Virus record (IMG/VR): IMGVR_UViG_3300046507_000397
Location: 1 to 30,136 of that record
DNA: 30,136 nucleotides
From: a virus
Strand: one strand, 5' to 3'
The notes under the pieces are model-generated. The model was not told where the DNA came from. It saw only the letters and a program-made list of their open reading frames with translations, and did not search any database. The position numbers were made by a program, and so were the translations under genes. Below are positions 21,437 through 28,461 of the stretch, in pieces; the stretch's first letter is position 1, and each line of letters starts with the position of its first letter.

Positions 21437-21447
21437 TGCCACCTGTA
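21437..21447 (+). promoter_or_regulatory. Arm-type/operator repeat 3 (TGCCACCTGTA)
   Basis: One mismatch to repeat 2 in 11 bp and also followed by an A-run. Lies 14 bp before the RNA polymerase ATG, close enough to affect its transcription elongation or translation start region. Confidence 0.5.
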
Positions 21448-21460
21448 AAAACACGGGGAA

Positions 21461-24133
21461 ATGACTACCCAAGTGAACATGTTCAAGGACTTAGCGGCAA
21501 GTCACCACCACCTTCACCAGAAAGCGCTCGAAAGGAACCGTCCCACGATGGACACGAATTCCCTCCTTAAGGATCCCCAGGTTCTCCACGTTGAACTCGA
21601 GTTGTCCGCTGAGAAGCAGGACAAGCTCTACGACCGAGCGATGGCCAACGTTGGCTATGGGGCGACCACGGGTGGATTGGCTATCACCAATCAATACCAC
21701 GCTCTGGTCACTCAGGCTGTCACTGAGAAGCTCACTGGGCCCCGTGCGCAGTCCCATAGCTTCGCCTTCCAGATCGAGCACCTGCTCAAGAAGCTCCCGC
21801 ATGAGGTGATTGCTCTGTGTGTGCTCCAGGCTGGCCTGCATGCCATCGCCATGGAGAGCACCCAGGTCTCCGCGGCCCTCACTATGGGCCACGCGATCAA
21901 CGACGAGCTTTGGGCCGCCGATCTGATCAAGGCCGACAAGAAGCTCGCTGAGCACATCGCCAAGCAGGCCCGCGAGGCCTATGGGTCCGTCAAGAACCGC
22001 AAGCAGCTCGCCAAGAAGCTCGCGGCCAAGCTGGGCGCCTTTACGCTGCCCGACTGGACCGAGGAGATGCTGAGCCACGCCGGCACCTGGGCGATGAACA
22101 TCCTGCTCCAGGCCATGCCTGACGTGTTCCACCTGTCGGAGCCCGTGCGTGTCTGCAACCCGCTCACGGGCGAGTTCGAGGAGCAGCGTGAGTGGCTGAT
22201 CTCGGACAAGGGCCTGGAGCTGGCCGAGCGGGCGGTGTCGGAGGCGGTGGCCAAGAGCCCCGTGTACCAGCCGCGCACCGAGGTGCCCAAGGCCTGGGAC
22301 CGGTTCACGATGAACGTGGCCGAGGACGACCGCACGATGGCGCGGGCCCAACTGCTGCGCACGTCCCACAAGGACATCATCAGCGCAGCGGCCCACGCGA
22401 TCCGCACTGGCACAGCAGCGCCGGCCCTCAAGGCCATCAATGCGCTGCAGGGCGTGCCGTTCAAGATCAACACGTGGATCATGGACGTCATCCAGCAGTG
22501 CTACGACAAGGGCATCCGCGTGGAGGGCCTGCCGTACCGCAACCAGTTCGCGGTGCCGCAGCGGCTGTCCTCCGCGGAGTTCAATGCGCTGTCCGTCGAG
22601 GCCCGCAAGCTCCACGCCAAGACCATCAAGGGCCTCAAGAAGGCCAACAAGGCCAACGTGGTCGACCGTGTCGCGTTCAAGCAGGACATGGACGTGGCCG
22701 CACGGCAGGCGGTCGTCGAGCAGTTCTACTGCCCGATGAACATGGACTGGCGCGGGCGTGTGTACAGCCTGACGCACTTCAACTTCCAGCGTGAGGACCG
22801 TGTGCGGTCGATGTTCCTGTTCGCCAATGGTGAAGCCATAGGTGAGGAGGGGATCTACTGGCTCAAGGTCCACGTGGCCAACTGCGGCGCATTCGAGAAG
22901 ATCGACAAGAAGCCAATCGAGGAGAGGGTGCAATGGGTGGACGAGAATATCGCGGCGATTGCGGCGGCTGTGGCCGACCCAACACCGACCAATGCGACTT
23001 GTGCCGCTCCATGGTGGACGCAAGCCGACAGCCCCTTTCTGTTTCTTGCGGCTGCTCGGGAATTGATAGCTGCAATCGAGACCGGGCCGAGTTTCGTCTG
23101 CCACATGCCTGTCTCGTTCGACGGGTCCTGCAGCGGTTTGCAGCATCTGGCTGCGATGACGCTTGCCCCCGAGGGGTCCCACGTCAACCTGACGAACAAC
23201 GCGACCCCGGCTGACGTCTACCAACTGGTGGCCGGCCTCGCCAAGAAGCGGATCGAGGCCGACCTCAACAGCGACGAGATGCTCGGCAAGGACGAGAAGG
23301 CCCGCCCCGTTAAGAAGCTGGCTGAACTCGCCCTGGCATACGGCGTCGACCGCAGCCTCGTGAAGCGCAACGTGATGACCTTCGCCTACTCCTCGAAAGA
23401 GTTCGGCATGTCCGAGCAGCACTTCGAGGACACCATGGAGCCGCTCGAACTGAAGCTCCTCAAGAAGGAAATCGACGCGCATCCGTTCGGCGAGAGCGAG
23501 GAAGAGTGGCGGCAATGCAGCCGCTACTTGGCCAAGCGGGTCCTGGCTTCCATCAAGGAGGTCGTGAGGGGCCCAGCGCAGGCCATGGAGTTCATGCAGA
23601 AGCTTGCGAAGGCCCTGGCCCACGAAGGCAAGCCCCTCTCATGGACGTCGCCGGCAGGGCTCCCGTGCATCAACCGCTACCACGAGAACACCACGGAGCG
23701 CGTGGAGCTGTGGTGCTACGACAAGGGCATCAGGGTGTCCACGCGGGTCACGGTTGCCACGGGATACGAGACGCCCATCGCGAAGGAGAAGGCGGCAGCA
23801 GGGATTGCTCCCAACTTCGTCCATTCGCACGACGCAGCGCATCTGCTGCTCACCGTTGCCGCCTCCGCGGACGAAGGCATCGCTGACATCGCAACGGTCC
23901 ACGACAGCTTCGGCTGTTTGCCCAGCAGGGCCACGCGCTTCAACCAGATCATTCGCGAGCAGTTTCTCCGAATGTACACCGACCACGACGTGCTCGCCGA
24001 ACTACTGGAGAGCGCGAGGACTGCACTGACGCCAGCGAACCACTGGCGACTTGATGAAGCCATTGCAGCGATGCCGCAGAAAGGCACGCTCGACCTCACG
24101 GAGATCCTACATGCGAAATATGCGTTTGCCTGA
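21461..24133 (+). CDS. T7-type single-subunit DNA-directed RNA polymerase
   Basis: 890 residues against 883 in T7. Catalytic D554 is in VSFDGSCSGLQH (T7 D537) and D815 with H814 in ATVHDSFG (T7 H811/D812). The O-helix is VDRSLVKRNVMTFAYSSKEF with R631, K635 and Y643 (T7 R627, K631, Y639). The residue after Y643 is serine where T7 has G640. The promoter-specificity loop is expected around residues 735-765 (INRYHENTTERVELWCYDKG). GIAPNFVHSHDAAH is also conserved. The 30 N-terminal residues are poorly supported: the ATG at 21461 has GGGG only 2 bp upstream, and ATG 21548 with AAGGA upstream is an alternative. It would transcribe phage genes from its own promoters, which I could not identify reliably. 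It lies directly after attP. Confidence 0.95.
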   Translation: MTTQVNMFKDLAASHHHLHQKALERNRPTMDTNSLLKDPQVLHVELELSAEKQDKLYDRAMANVGYGATTGGLAITNQYHALVTQAVTEKLTGPRAQSHSFAFQIEHLLKKLPHEVIALCVLQAGLHAIAMESTQVSAALTMGHAINDELWAADLIKADKKLAEHIAKQAREAYGSVKNRKQLAKKLAAKLGAFTLPDWTEEMLSHAGTWAMNILLQAMPDVFHLSEPVRVCNPLTGEFEEQREWLISDKGLELAERAVSEAVAKSPVYQPRTEVPKAWDRFTMNVAEDDRTMARAQLLRTSHKDIISAAAHAIRTGTAAPALKAINALQGVPFKINTWIMDVIQQCYDKGIRVEGLPYRNQFAVPQRLSSAEFNALSVEARKLHAKTIKGLKKANKANVVDRVAFKQDMDVAARQAVVEQFYCPMNMDWRGRVYSLTHFNFQREDRVRSMFLFANGEAIGEEGIYWLKVHVANCGAFEKIDKKPIEERVQWVDENIAAIAAAVADPTPTNATCAAPWWTQADSPFLFLAAARELIAAIETGPSFVCHMPVSFDGSCSGLQHLAAMTLAPEGSHVNLTNNATPADVYQLVAGLAKKRIEADLNSDEMLGKDEKARPVKKLAELALAYGVDRSLVKRNVMTFAYSSKEFGMSEQHFEDTMEPLELKLLKKEIDAHPFGESEEEWRQCSRYLAKRVLASIKEVVRGPAQAMEFMQKLAKALAHEGKPLSWTSPAGLPCINRYHENTTERVELWCYDKGIRVSTRVTVATGYETPIAKEKAAAGIAPNFVHSHDAAHLLLTVAASADEGIADIATVHDSFGCLPSRATRFNQIIREQFLRMYTDHDVLAELLESARTALTPANHWRLDEAIAAMPQKGTLDLTEILHAKYAFA

Positions 24134-24302
24134 TTACGACACCGTGCGCTCGCTGACGCTTCAGCAGCGCGTGTGGAACACCCTGATCCCGAAGGCGGCA
24201 GTGGAGTTCAAGATCGAGCCCGAGGGCGTGCGCTATCTGCACGCCACCAAGGGATGGAAGTGGGTCAGCAAGAAGCGCTTCGCAATCCGAGGAGTGTACT
24301 GA
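24111..24302 (+). CDS. 63-residue protein, unknown
   Basis: ATG at 24111 inside the end of the RNA polymerase gene (23 bp overlap), with GGAG 7 bp upstream. MRNMRLPDYDTVRSLTLQQR, then VEFKIEPEGVRYLHATKGWK; basic, with a beta-rich second half. Translational coupling to the polymerase suggests early-middle expression. No family recognised. Confidence 0.55.
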   Translation: MRNMRLPDYDTVRSLTLQQRVWNTLIPKAAVEFKIEPEGVRYLHATKGWKWVSKKRFAIRGVY

Positions 24303-24303
24303 G

Positions 24304-24468
24304 ATGGAATATCAGATCAAGCATTCGTCCCCCGACCGCGTCTTCCGTGCGGCTGTGCTCAACGGCGTCCCTGTGCCCGAGCAGGCCCGCGCGGTCCTTG
24401 AGGCTCGTGGTGTTGACACCGCGGAGCTGGAGCAGCGTCTTCGGCAGCAGATCGAGTGGAGAAACTAA
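24304..24468 (+). CDS. 54-residue helical protein, unknown
   Basis: GAGGAG about 8 bp before the ATG. MEYQIKHSSPDRVFRAAVLN, then PEQARAVLEARGVDTAELEQ: amphipathic helices, slightly basic. Placed 1 bp after the previous stop codon. Unknown function. Confidence 0.5.
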   Translation: MEYQIKHSSPDRVFRAAVLNGVPVPEQARAVLEARGVDTAELEQRLRQQIEWRN

Positions 24469-24470
24469 GC

Positions 24471-24575
24471 ATGTTCGTGACCGACTTCGACAGCAACGCT
24501 GAGTACGTCCTCTACCTCGTGCCCGGGCCTTCCTCTTGTATCTGGATGATCCCCGGGACGTGGGGTGATGCGTAA
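24471..24575 (+). CDS. 34-residue peptide beside the HNH gene
   Basis: MFVTDFDSNAEYVLYLVPGP then SSCIWMIPGTWGDA. GGAG about 9 bp upstream. It overlaps the start of the HNH gene by 8 bp. It could be a genuine small protein or the 5' remnant of a gene cut by HNH insertion; the sequence alone does not decide. Confidence 0.4.
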   Translation: MFVTDFDSNAEYVLYLVPGPSSCIWMIPGTWGDA

Positions 24576-25011
24576 GGACATCAAAGACAGGCTGCTTGCT
24601 AAAGTTGACATTGACGCAGGCAGCGGATGCTGGGTTTGGCGGGGCGCAACGTATCCAACAGGCTATGGCCGAGTTCGCGTAGGCGGAAAGAATCGTAGGG
24701 CACACCGCGTGTCTTACTCAGTCTTCCGGCAAAGCATACCGCCAGACACTTGTGTGTGCCATCTGTGCGACAACCGCCTCTGCGTCAATCCAGAGCACCT
24801 CTTCCTCGGCACACAGCGTGACAATGTCGCGGACATGATCGCTAAAGGCCGACAGGCGCGTGGCCAGCGCAACGGCCGCTCCAAACTAACAGCAGAAGAC
24901 ATCGAACGGATACGCACACCTTCTGGTGTGACGTGCCATGCGCTGGCTGCACAGTTCGGCGTCAGCCATCAACACATCTCTCACATAAGGCGAGGCAACG
25001 GATGGACGTGA
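24568..25011 (+). CDS. HNH_3-type homing endonuclease with C-terminal HTH
   Basis: 147 residues from ATG 24568. The N-terminal GCWVWRGATYPTGYGRVRVG and AHRVSY (H46) lead into CHLCDNRLCVNPEHLFLGT with C64, C67, C72, N74 and H77: a zinc-ribbon HNH_3 domain. NVADMIAKGR follows. The C-terminus (LAAQFGVSHQHISHIRRG) is a helix-turn-helix that would bind the target site. Codon use is more AT-rich than neighbouring genes, fitting a recently moved element. It overlaps the following gene by 10 bp. A paralogue is at 27983. Confidence 0.88.
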   Translation: MRKDIKDRLLAKVDIDAGSGCWVWRGATYPTGYGRVRVGGKNRRAHRVSYSVFRQSIPPDTCVCHLCDNRLCVNPEHLFLGTQRDNVADMIAKGRQARGQRNGRSKLTAEDIERIRTPSGVTCHALAAQFGVSHQHISHIRRGNGWT

Positions 25012-25127
25012 TCAAACTCAACGCAGCCGATTGGCATAGCGTAATGGCCCTCAAGGCCTACCGGGCGCGCAACTACGCGGCCTATCGTCGGCACATCGGC
25101 ATCGCGGACCAACTGAGGGCTGCGTGA
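25002..25127 (+). CDS. 41-residue basic protein, unknown
   Basis: ATG 25002 lies inside the HNH gene end. MDVIKLNAADWHSVMALKAY then RARNYAAYRRHIGIADQLRA: an Arg/Tyr-rich helix. Its stop overlaps the next start by one base (TGATG). Unknown role. Confidence 0.5.
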   Translation: MDVIKLNAADWHSVMALKAYRARNYAAYRRHIGIADQLRAA

Positions 25128-25294
25128 TGGAAGGTCCGTACACCGTCGTCCCGAATAAGGACGGCCGAGGCTACGACGTGGTCCGCATGGCGCCGACCGT
25201 CGTCTCCACTGAGCTGCGCATGGGAGAGGCGGAAGCCCTCGCGTTCGCGCTCAACACACAGATCCGACTGATCGAAGGGAAGCTGCCGCGATGA
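25127..25294 (+). CDS. 55-residue protein, unknown
   Basis: MEGPYTVVPNKDGRGYDVVR, then a STELRMGEAEALAFALNTQI helix. The beta-hairpin plus EAEALAFALN pattern is common in very small phage proteins that display or modify other proteins, but no function is known to me. Coupled on both sides (TGATG and ATGA). Confidence 0.55.
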   Translation: MEGPYTVVPNKDGRGYDVVRMAPTVVSTELRMGEAEALAFALNTQIRLIEGKLPR

Positions 25295-25494
25295 AGTTCA
25301 AGAACAACAACTGGGGCGAACGCGTCCTCAAGGTGAAGGACTTCGATGACGACCGGATCGAGGTGAAGGCGTTCACGAGCAACCTCGTGTTCAACACGAA
25401 GCACAAGGGCGAGGACTTAGGCCGCGCAGTCGTCATGGACCGCAACAAGGCCCGCAAATTCGCCGAGGCAATCCTGAAGGAGACCGCAAAGTGA
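25291..25494 (+). CDS. 67-residue basic protein, unknown
   Basis: MKFKNNNWGERVLKVKDFDD, then beta strands and DRNKARKFAEAILKETAK. Built like the previous protein (beta-rich start, helix with KARKFAEAIL), so the two may be distant paralogues. ATGA overlap with the preceding gene. Confidence 0.55.
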   Translation: MKFKNNNWGERVLKVKDFDDDRIEVKAFTSNLVFNTKHKGEDLGRAVVMDRNKARKFAEAILKETAK

Positions 25495-25658
25495 AGAACC
25501 GCAAGTTCAACGTCCTGATCCACATGGGCGCCTCCAAGTTCGACGTGACCGTGAAGAACGCCGCGGCCGAGAACGTGACGTTCGACCTCCACGCCATGAA
25601 CAAGGACGAGCGCCGCAACTTCCACCGCGAGTTCATGAAGGCCTACCGTGCAAGCTGA
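25491..25658 (+). CDS. 55-residue basic protein, GTG start
   Basis: The GTG at 25491 overlaps the previous stop (GTGA), and AAGGAG lies 8 bp upstream, which decides the start. MKNRKFNVLIHMGASKFDVT, then VTFDLHAMNKDERRNFHREF. Unknown function. Confidence 0.55.
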   Translation: MKNRKFNVLIHMGASKFDVTVKNAAAENVTFDLHAMNKDERRNFHREFMKAYRAS

Positions 25659-25872
25659 TCTGGAAGCCTACAAGCCTCACAAAGGCTCCCTAAAGGACTG
25701 GAAGCGCTACGAGCACGGCGACAAGGTCTGCATCTGGGGCACCTTCGTCGACCACCCGCACTTCGCAGGTCTCTATGGTCACACGAGCTACATCGTGAGC
25801 CACAACGAGGAGGCCGGTGAGGTCGAGACGCGCAACAGCCGTTACACGCTGGTCGGCCCTGAGCTGACCTGA
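25648..25872 (+). CDS. 74-residue SH3-like protein, GTG start
   Basis: Starts at GTG 25648, 11 bp inside the previous gene. The central HGDKVCIWGTFVDHPHFAGL and YIVSHNEEAGEVETRNSRYT stretches read as five short beta strands of an SH3-like barrel. The partner is unknown. Confidence 0.5.
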   Translation: MQADLEAYKPHKGSLKDWKRYEHGDKVCIWGTFVDHPHFAGLYGHTSYIVSHNEEAGEVETRNSRYTLVGPELT

Positions 25873-25946
25873 TGTTCGAGCATCTCTTCGTCGCCTACAT
25901 GGCGGCGATCCTGATCATCGGAGCGCTCTCATGCTTCGTCGACTAA
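25872..25946 (+). CDS. 24-residue membrane peptide
   Basis: MFEHLFVAYMAAILIIGALS then CFVD: one hydrophobic helix. Coupled to the previous gene by TGATG and overlapping the next by 16 bp. Same size class as the early membrane peptides at 16226 and 18253. Confidence 0.4.
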   Translation: MFEHLFVAYMAAILIIGALSCFVD

Positions 25947-26125
25947 CCGCGGGGGCCCTGGTGGCCCTCGTTTTCATTGGGGCAGCCCACGCAGGACCTT
26001 CCTGCACCATCGACTACCCGCGGGGATTTAAGGTCCCCAAGGGCACCAAGAAGAAGCCCCTGCGCATCTGCAAGGGCGACCTTCAAGCAACCTGGGGCAC
26101 CTGCGTGTCCCGCTACAGCACCTAA
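25931..26125 (+). CDS. 64-residue exported protein with signal peptide
   Basis: MLRRLTAGALVALVFIGAAH followed by A-GP: RR-containing n-region, hydrophobic core and an AHA cleavage site near residue 21. The mature part of about 43 residues is basic with three cysteines (PSCTIDYPRGFKVPKGTKKK). It would act in the periplasm or outside the cell. Candidates are superinfection exclusion or lysis timing, but nothing in the sequence proves either. Confidence 0.6.
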   Translation: MLRRLTAGALVALVFIGAAHAGPSCTIDYPRGFKVPKGTKKKPLRICKGDLQATWGTCVSRYST

Positions 26126-26140
26126 CGGAGCTAACGACTG

Positions 26141-26407
26141 ATGTTCTCCAAAGTTTACACCTTCTTCGGCGGCCTGATCGAGCTGGCCTTCAGCGTCGAG
26201 CGGCGCATCGAGCACGACGTCGAGGCGATCATCTCGGCCTTCACCGACACCGTCACCAAGCTGGAAGCTGCAGCGGAGGCCAAGCTGGCCGAAGCCCAGG
26301 AGCTGACCCGCCAGTCCATCGAGCTGGAATCCGCCGCTGACGTCGCGCACCTCGCCTCCGAGAAGGCCCGTGCGGTCGCCGGCAAGATCAAGGACCTCGT
26401 CGCCTAA
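26141..26407 (+). CDS. 88-residue coiled-coil protein
   Basis: An aromatic N-terminus (MFSKVYTFFGGLIELAFSVE) precedes an Ala/Glu/Lys-rich helix (LEAAAEAKLAEAQELTRQSI) of about 55 residues. It could associate with the membrane by its N-terminus. It is joined to the next gene by TAATG. A role with the following membrane protein is possible. Confidence 0.55.
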   Translation: MFSKVYTFFGGLIELAFSVERRIEHDVEAIISAFTDTVTKLEAAAEAKLAEAQELTRQSIELESAADVAHLASEKARAVAGKIKDLVA

Positions 26408-26958
26408 TGCCGACCCATCACCTCCACATCTCGACCGGCTTCATGTTCATGACGGCCCTGTTCGTGGTTGCCTTCGTCGCGGTCGTCTTCGCGTTCGTCC
26501 GCAGCATGAAGCGGGACCGCCTGGAAGCCGAGCGCATCGTGGCCGAGATCAAGGCCGAAGCCGAGGTCCGCAAGGCCAATCCCGTGCGCCCCACGGCCGA
26601 GCAGATCCAACAGGTACACGGCGAGCGCTACGAGACCCGTCAGGCCGTCAACGGCACCCCGATGGGTTCTGTTGGCGTCGGTCAGGCCCCGGCCTACAGC
26701 GGCATGGGCTTGGCCGTTGCGGCCCCCGTGTATCACGCGGACCCGTTCACCGGCCTCGCGACCGGCATGCTCATTGGCTCGGCCCTGGGCCACAGCCATA
26801 GCCACGACACGACCACCATCATTCACGACAGCGCGCCGTCCTACGTGGACAGCAGCCCCTCGTACAGCTCGTCGTCCTCTTCGGACAGCGGGTTCTCCTA
26901 CAGCGACAGCTCGTCCTCCTCGTCCGATTCCTCGGGCGGCTTCGACGCAAGCTGGTAA
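26407..26958 (+). CDS. 183-residue membrane protein with Ser/Asp-rich tail
   Basis: One membrane helix at about residues 12-32 (FMFMTALFVVAFVAVVFAFV), then a charged helix (RDRLEAERIVAEIKAEAEVR). A Gly/Ala-rich, weakly hydrophobic segment with GHSHSHD spans about residues 95-135. The last 40 residues are almost only S, D, Y, F and G. The tail is low-complexity and probably disordered. No known family. Possibly an envelope-acting phage protein. Confidence 0.55.
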   Translation: MPTHHLHISTGFMFMTALFVVAFVAVVFAFVRSMKRDRLEAERIVAEIKAEAEVRKANPVRPTAEQIQQVHGERYETRQAVNGTPMGSVGVGQAPAYSGMGLAVAAPVYHADPFTGLATGMLIGSALGHSHSHDTTTIIHDSAPSYVDSSPSYSSSSSSDSGFSYSDSSSSSSDSSGGFDASW

Positions 26959-26981
26959 TTTCGAAAGACCATACGCTTTTC

Positions 26982-27521
26982 ATGACCAAGAAGATTACTG
27001 TCACGCTGCCGAAGGGCACGCTCGTCTACCCGAAGCTCAATCAGGTCGACGAGTTCAAGGGCAAACGCCGCTTCATCACCCGCATCAAGTTCGACGACGA
27101 GAACCACCGCAAGGTCGATGCGTGGCTGAAGAAAGCCGCCAAGGAACTGGGCGCCCCTGAGGGCACCAAGCTGCCCTGGAAGAAGGACAAGAAGACCGGC
27201 GAGCTGACCATCCAGGCCACCTCGGGCGAGAAGTATCCGCCAGCTCTCCTCGACGCCAAGGGCCGCGAAGTCCCGCGCTCCAAGATCGAGGTCGGTGGTG
27301 GCACCGTGGCCAAGTGCGAAGTCACCGCGAACTACTACGATGGGTTCGGCGGCGGCATCAACCTCTACTTGGGCTTCGTCCAGATCCTCGAACTCAAGAA
27401 GCGCGGCTTCAACGTTCAGGAAGAGGAAGGGTTCACGTACGAGGACGATGGCTCGGCGGACGAGGGGGACGCTGAGGCCCCTAAGGCCAGCGAGGATCTC
27501 TCGGATGACCTGCCTTTCTAG
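26982..27521 (+). CDS. Single-stranded DNA-binding protein, T7 gp2.5-like
   Basis: 179 residues. The OB-fold-like body contains TLPKGTLVYPKLNQVDEFKG, then ITRIKFDDENHRKVDAWLKK and the VAKCEVTANYYDGFGGGINL to LYLGFVQILEL segment. This is the pattern of gp2.5-like proteins. The C-terminal 29 residues are acidic and end in DDLPF, equivalent to the acidic aromatic tail of gp2.5 that contacts polymerase and helicase. Gene order (ssDNA-binding protein, endonuclease I, primase-helicase) matches T7 genes 2.5, 3 and 4. The 23 bp before it lack a strong ribosome site. Confidence 0.85.
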   Translation: MTKKITVTLPKGTLVYPKLNQVDEFKGKRRFITRIKFDDENHRKVDAWLKKAAKELGAPEGTKLPWKKDKKTGELTIQATSGEKYPPALLDAKGREVPRSKIEVGGGTVAKCEVTANYYDGFGGGINLYLGFVQILELKKRGFNVQEEEGFTYEDDGSADEGDAEAPKASEDLSDDLPF

Positions 27522-27524
27522 CTG

Positions 27525-27986
27525 ATGTCTAAACCCGCCCTAACTATCGAACCTACTTTCCGAAGTGGGCTTGAGAAGAAGGTGGCGGAGCAGCTTGAAG
27601 CGGGCGGTGTATCGTACGGCCACGAAGCACAGTGGGTACGTTACACCGTCCCGGCTCGCGAGGCCAAATACCTGCCGGATTACACGATCAATGGCACCAA
27701 CATTCTGTTGGAGGCCAAGGGTCGGTTCGGCGGAGGCAACCCGCGTTTCAAGCAGCCCGCAGGCGATGGCGCGAAGGAGCGGCAAAAGCTGATCCTCTTG
27801 CGCGAGCAGCACCCGGAATTGGACATCCGACTTATCTTCCAGCGCGCGTCCACGCCCATCTACCCAGGAAGCAAGACCACCTACGCGAAGTGGGCAGAGG
27901 ATCATGGGTTTCCTTGGAGCGACAAGGGTCGCGTACCGGAGGACTGGATCGCCGAAATCAAGAAACTCCAGAAGAACCTGAAATGA
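27525..27986 (+). CDS. Endonuclease I (Holliday-junction resolvase), T7 gp3-like
   Basis: 153 residues, about the T7 gp3 length (149). Active-site set: E17 in FRSGLEKKVAEQL, D52 in YLPDYTI, and E63 with K65 in LLEAKGRF, matching T7 E20, D55, E65 and K67. It resolves branched DNA before packaging and, in T7, degrades host DNA. It starts 3 bp after the ssDNA-binding gene and overlaps the following HNH gene by 4 bp (ATGA). Confidence 0.9.
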   Translation: MSKPALTIEPTFRSGLEKKVAEQLEAGGVSYGHEAQWVRYTVPAREAKYLPDYTINGTNILLEAKGRFGGGNPRFKQPAGDGAKERQKLILLREQHPELDIRLIFQRASTPIYPGSKTTYAKWAEDHGFPWSDKGRVPEDWIAEIKKLQKNLK

Positions 27987-28444
27987 AGTACACGCGCGGA
28001 CGCTCCATAAGAGAGCGCCTGCTCGACAGTGTCGTGGCGGCTCACGGCGGCTGTTGGCACTCAACGTACAACAAAGACAAAGACGGCTACCCCAACTTCT
28101 CGATCAACTCCCGACGCAAGCGCGCTGCGAGAGTATCGTACGAGGAGTTTGGGGGCGAAATACCCAACGGCCTCCACGTCTGCCACTCCTGCGACAACCG
28201 CTCCTGCATCAACCCCGCGCACCTATTTCTAGGAACCAACCTAGAGAACCACAGGGACAAGGTGTCCAAGGGCCGGCAGGTGCGGGGAACGCGTGTTCAC
28301 ACCGCCCTCCTGACAGAGGGTGATGTGCGGCAGATACGCTCCCGCCATGACCAGACAGGGGCCGCGCTCGCTCGCGCGTTCGGCGTGCGCAAGGAGACCA
28401 TCTACGCCATCCGCAACGGCTCTTCTTGGAGCCACATCATCTGA
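27983..28444 (+). CDS. HNH_3-type homing endonuclease with C-terminal HTH
   Basis: 153 residues from ATG 27983, which overlaps the endonuclease I stop (ATGA). GGCWHSTYNKDKDGYPNFSI precedes the zinc/HNH core CHSCDNRSCINPAHLFLGT (C67, C70, C75, N77, H80). LARAFGVRKETIYAIRNGSS is the C-terminal helix-turn-helix. It is a paralogue of the gene at 24568, with the same domain order. The histidine in the AHRVSY segment of that paralogue is alanine here (AARVSY). It is lower in GC than neighbouring genes. Its location beside a DNA-metabolism gene is typical for homing elements. Confidence 0.87.
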   Translation: MKYTRGRSIRERLLDSVVAAHGGCWHSTYNKDKDGYPNFSINSRRKRAARVSYEEFGGEIPNGLHVCHSCDNRSCINPAHLFLGTNLENHRDKVSKGRQVRGTRVHTALLTEGDVRQIRSRHDQTGAALARAFGVRKETIYAIRNGSSWSHII

Positions 28445-28461
28445 AGAGAAAGTGACCTGAC

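Noticed and set aside
21491-23623. 710-codon minus-strand open frame opposite the RNA polymerase gene
   Set aside because: It is a shadow of the polymerase gene whose catalytic motifs are all on the plus strand.
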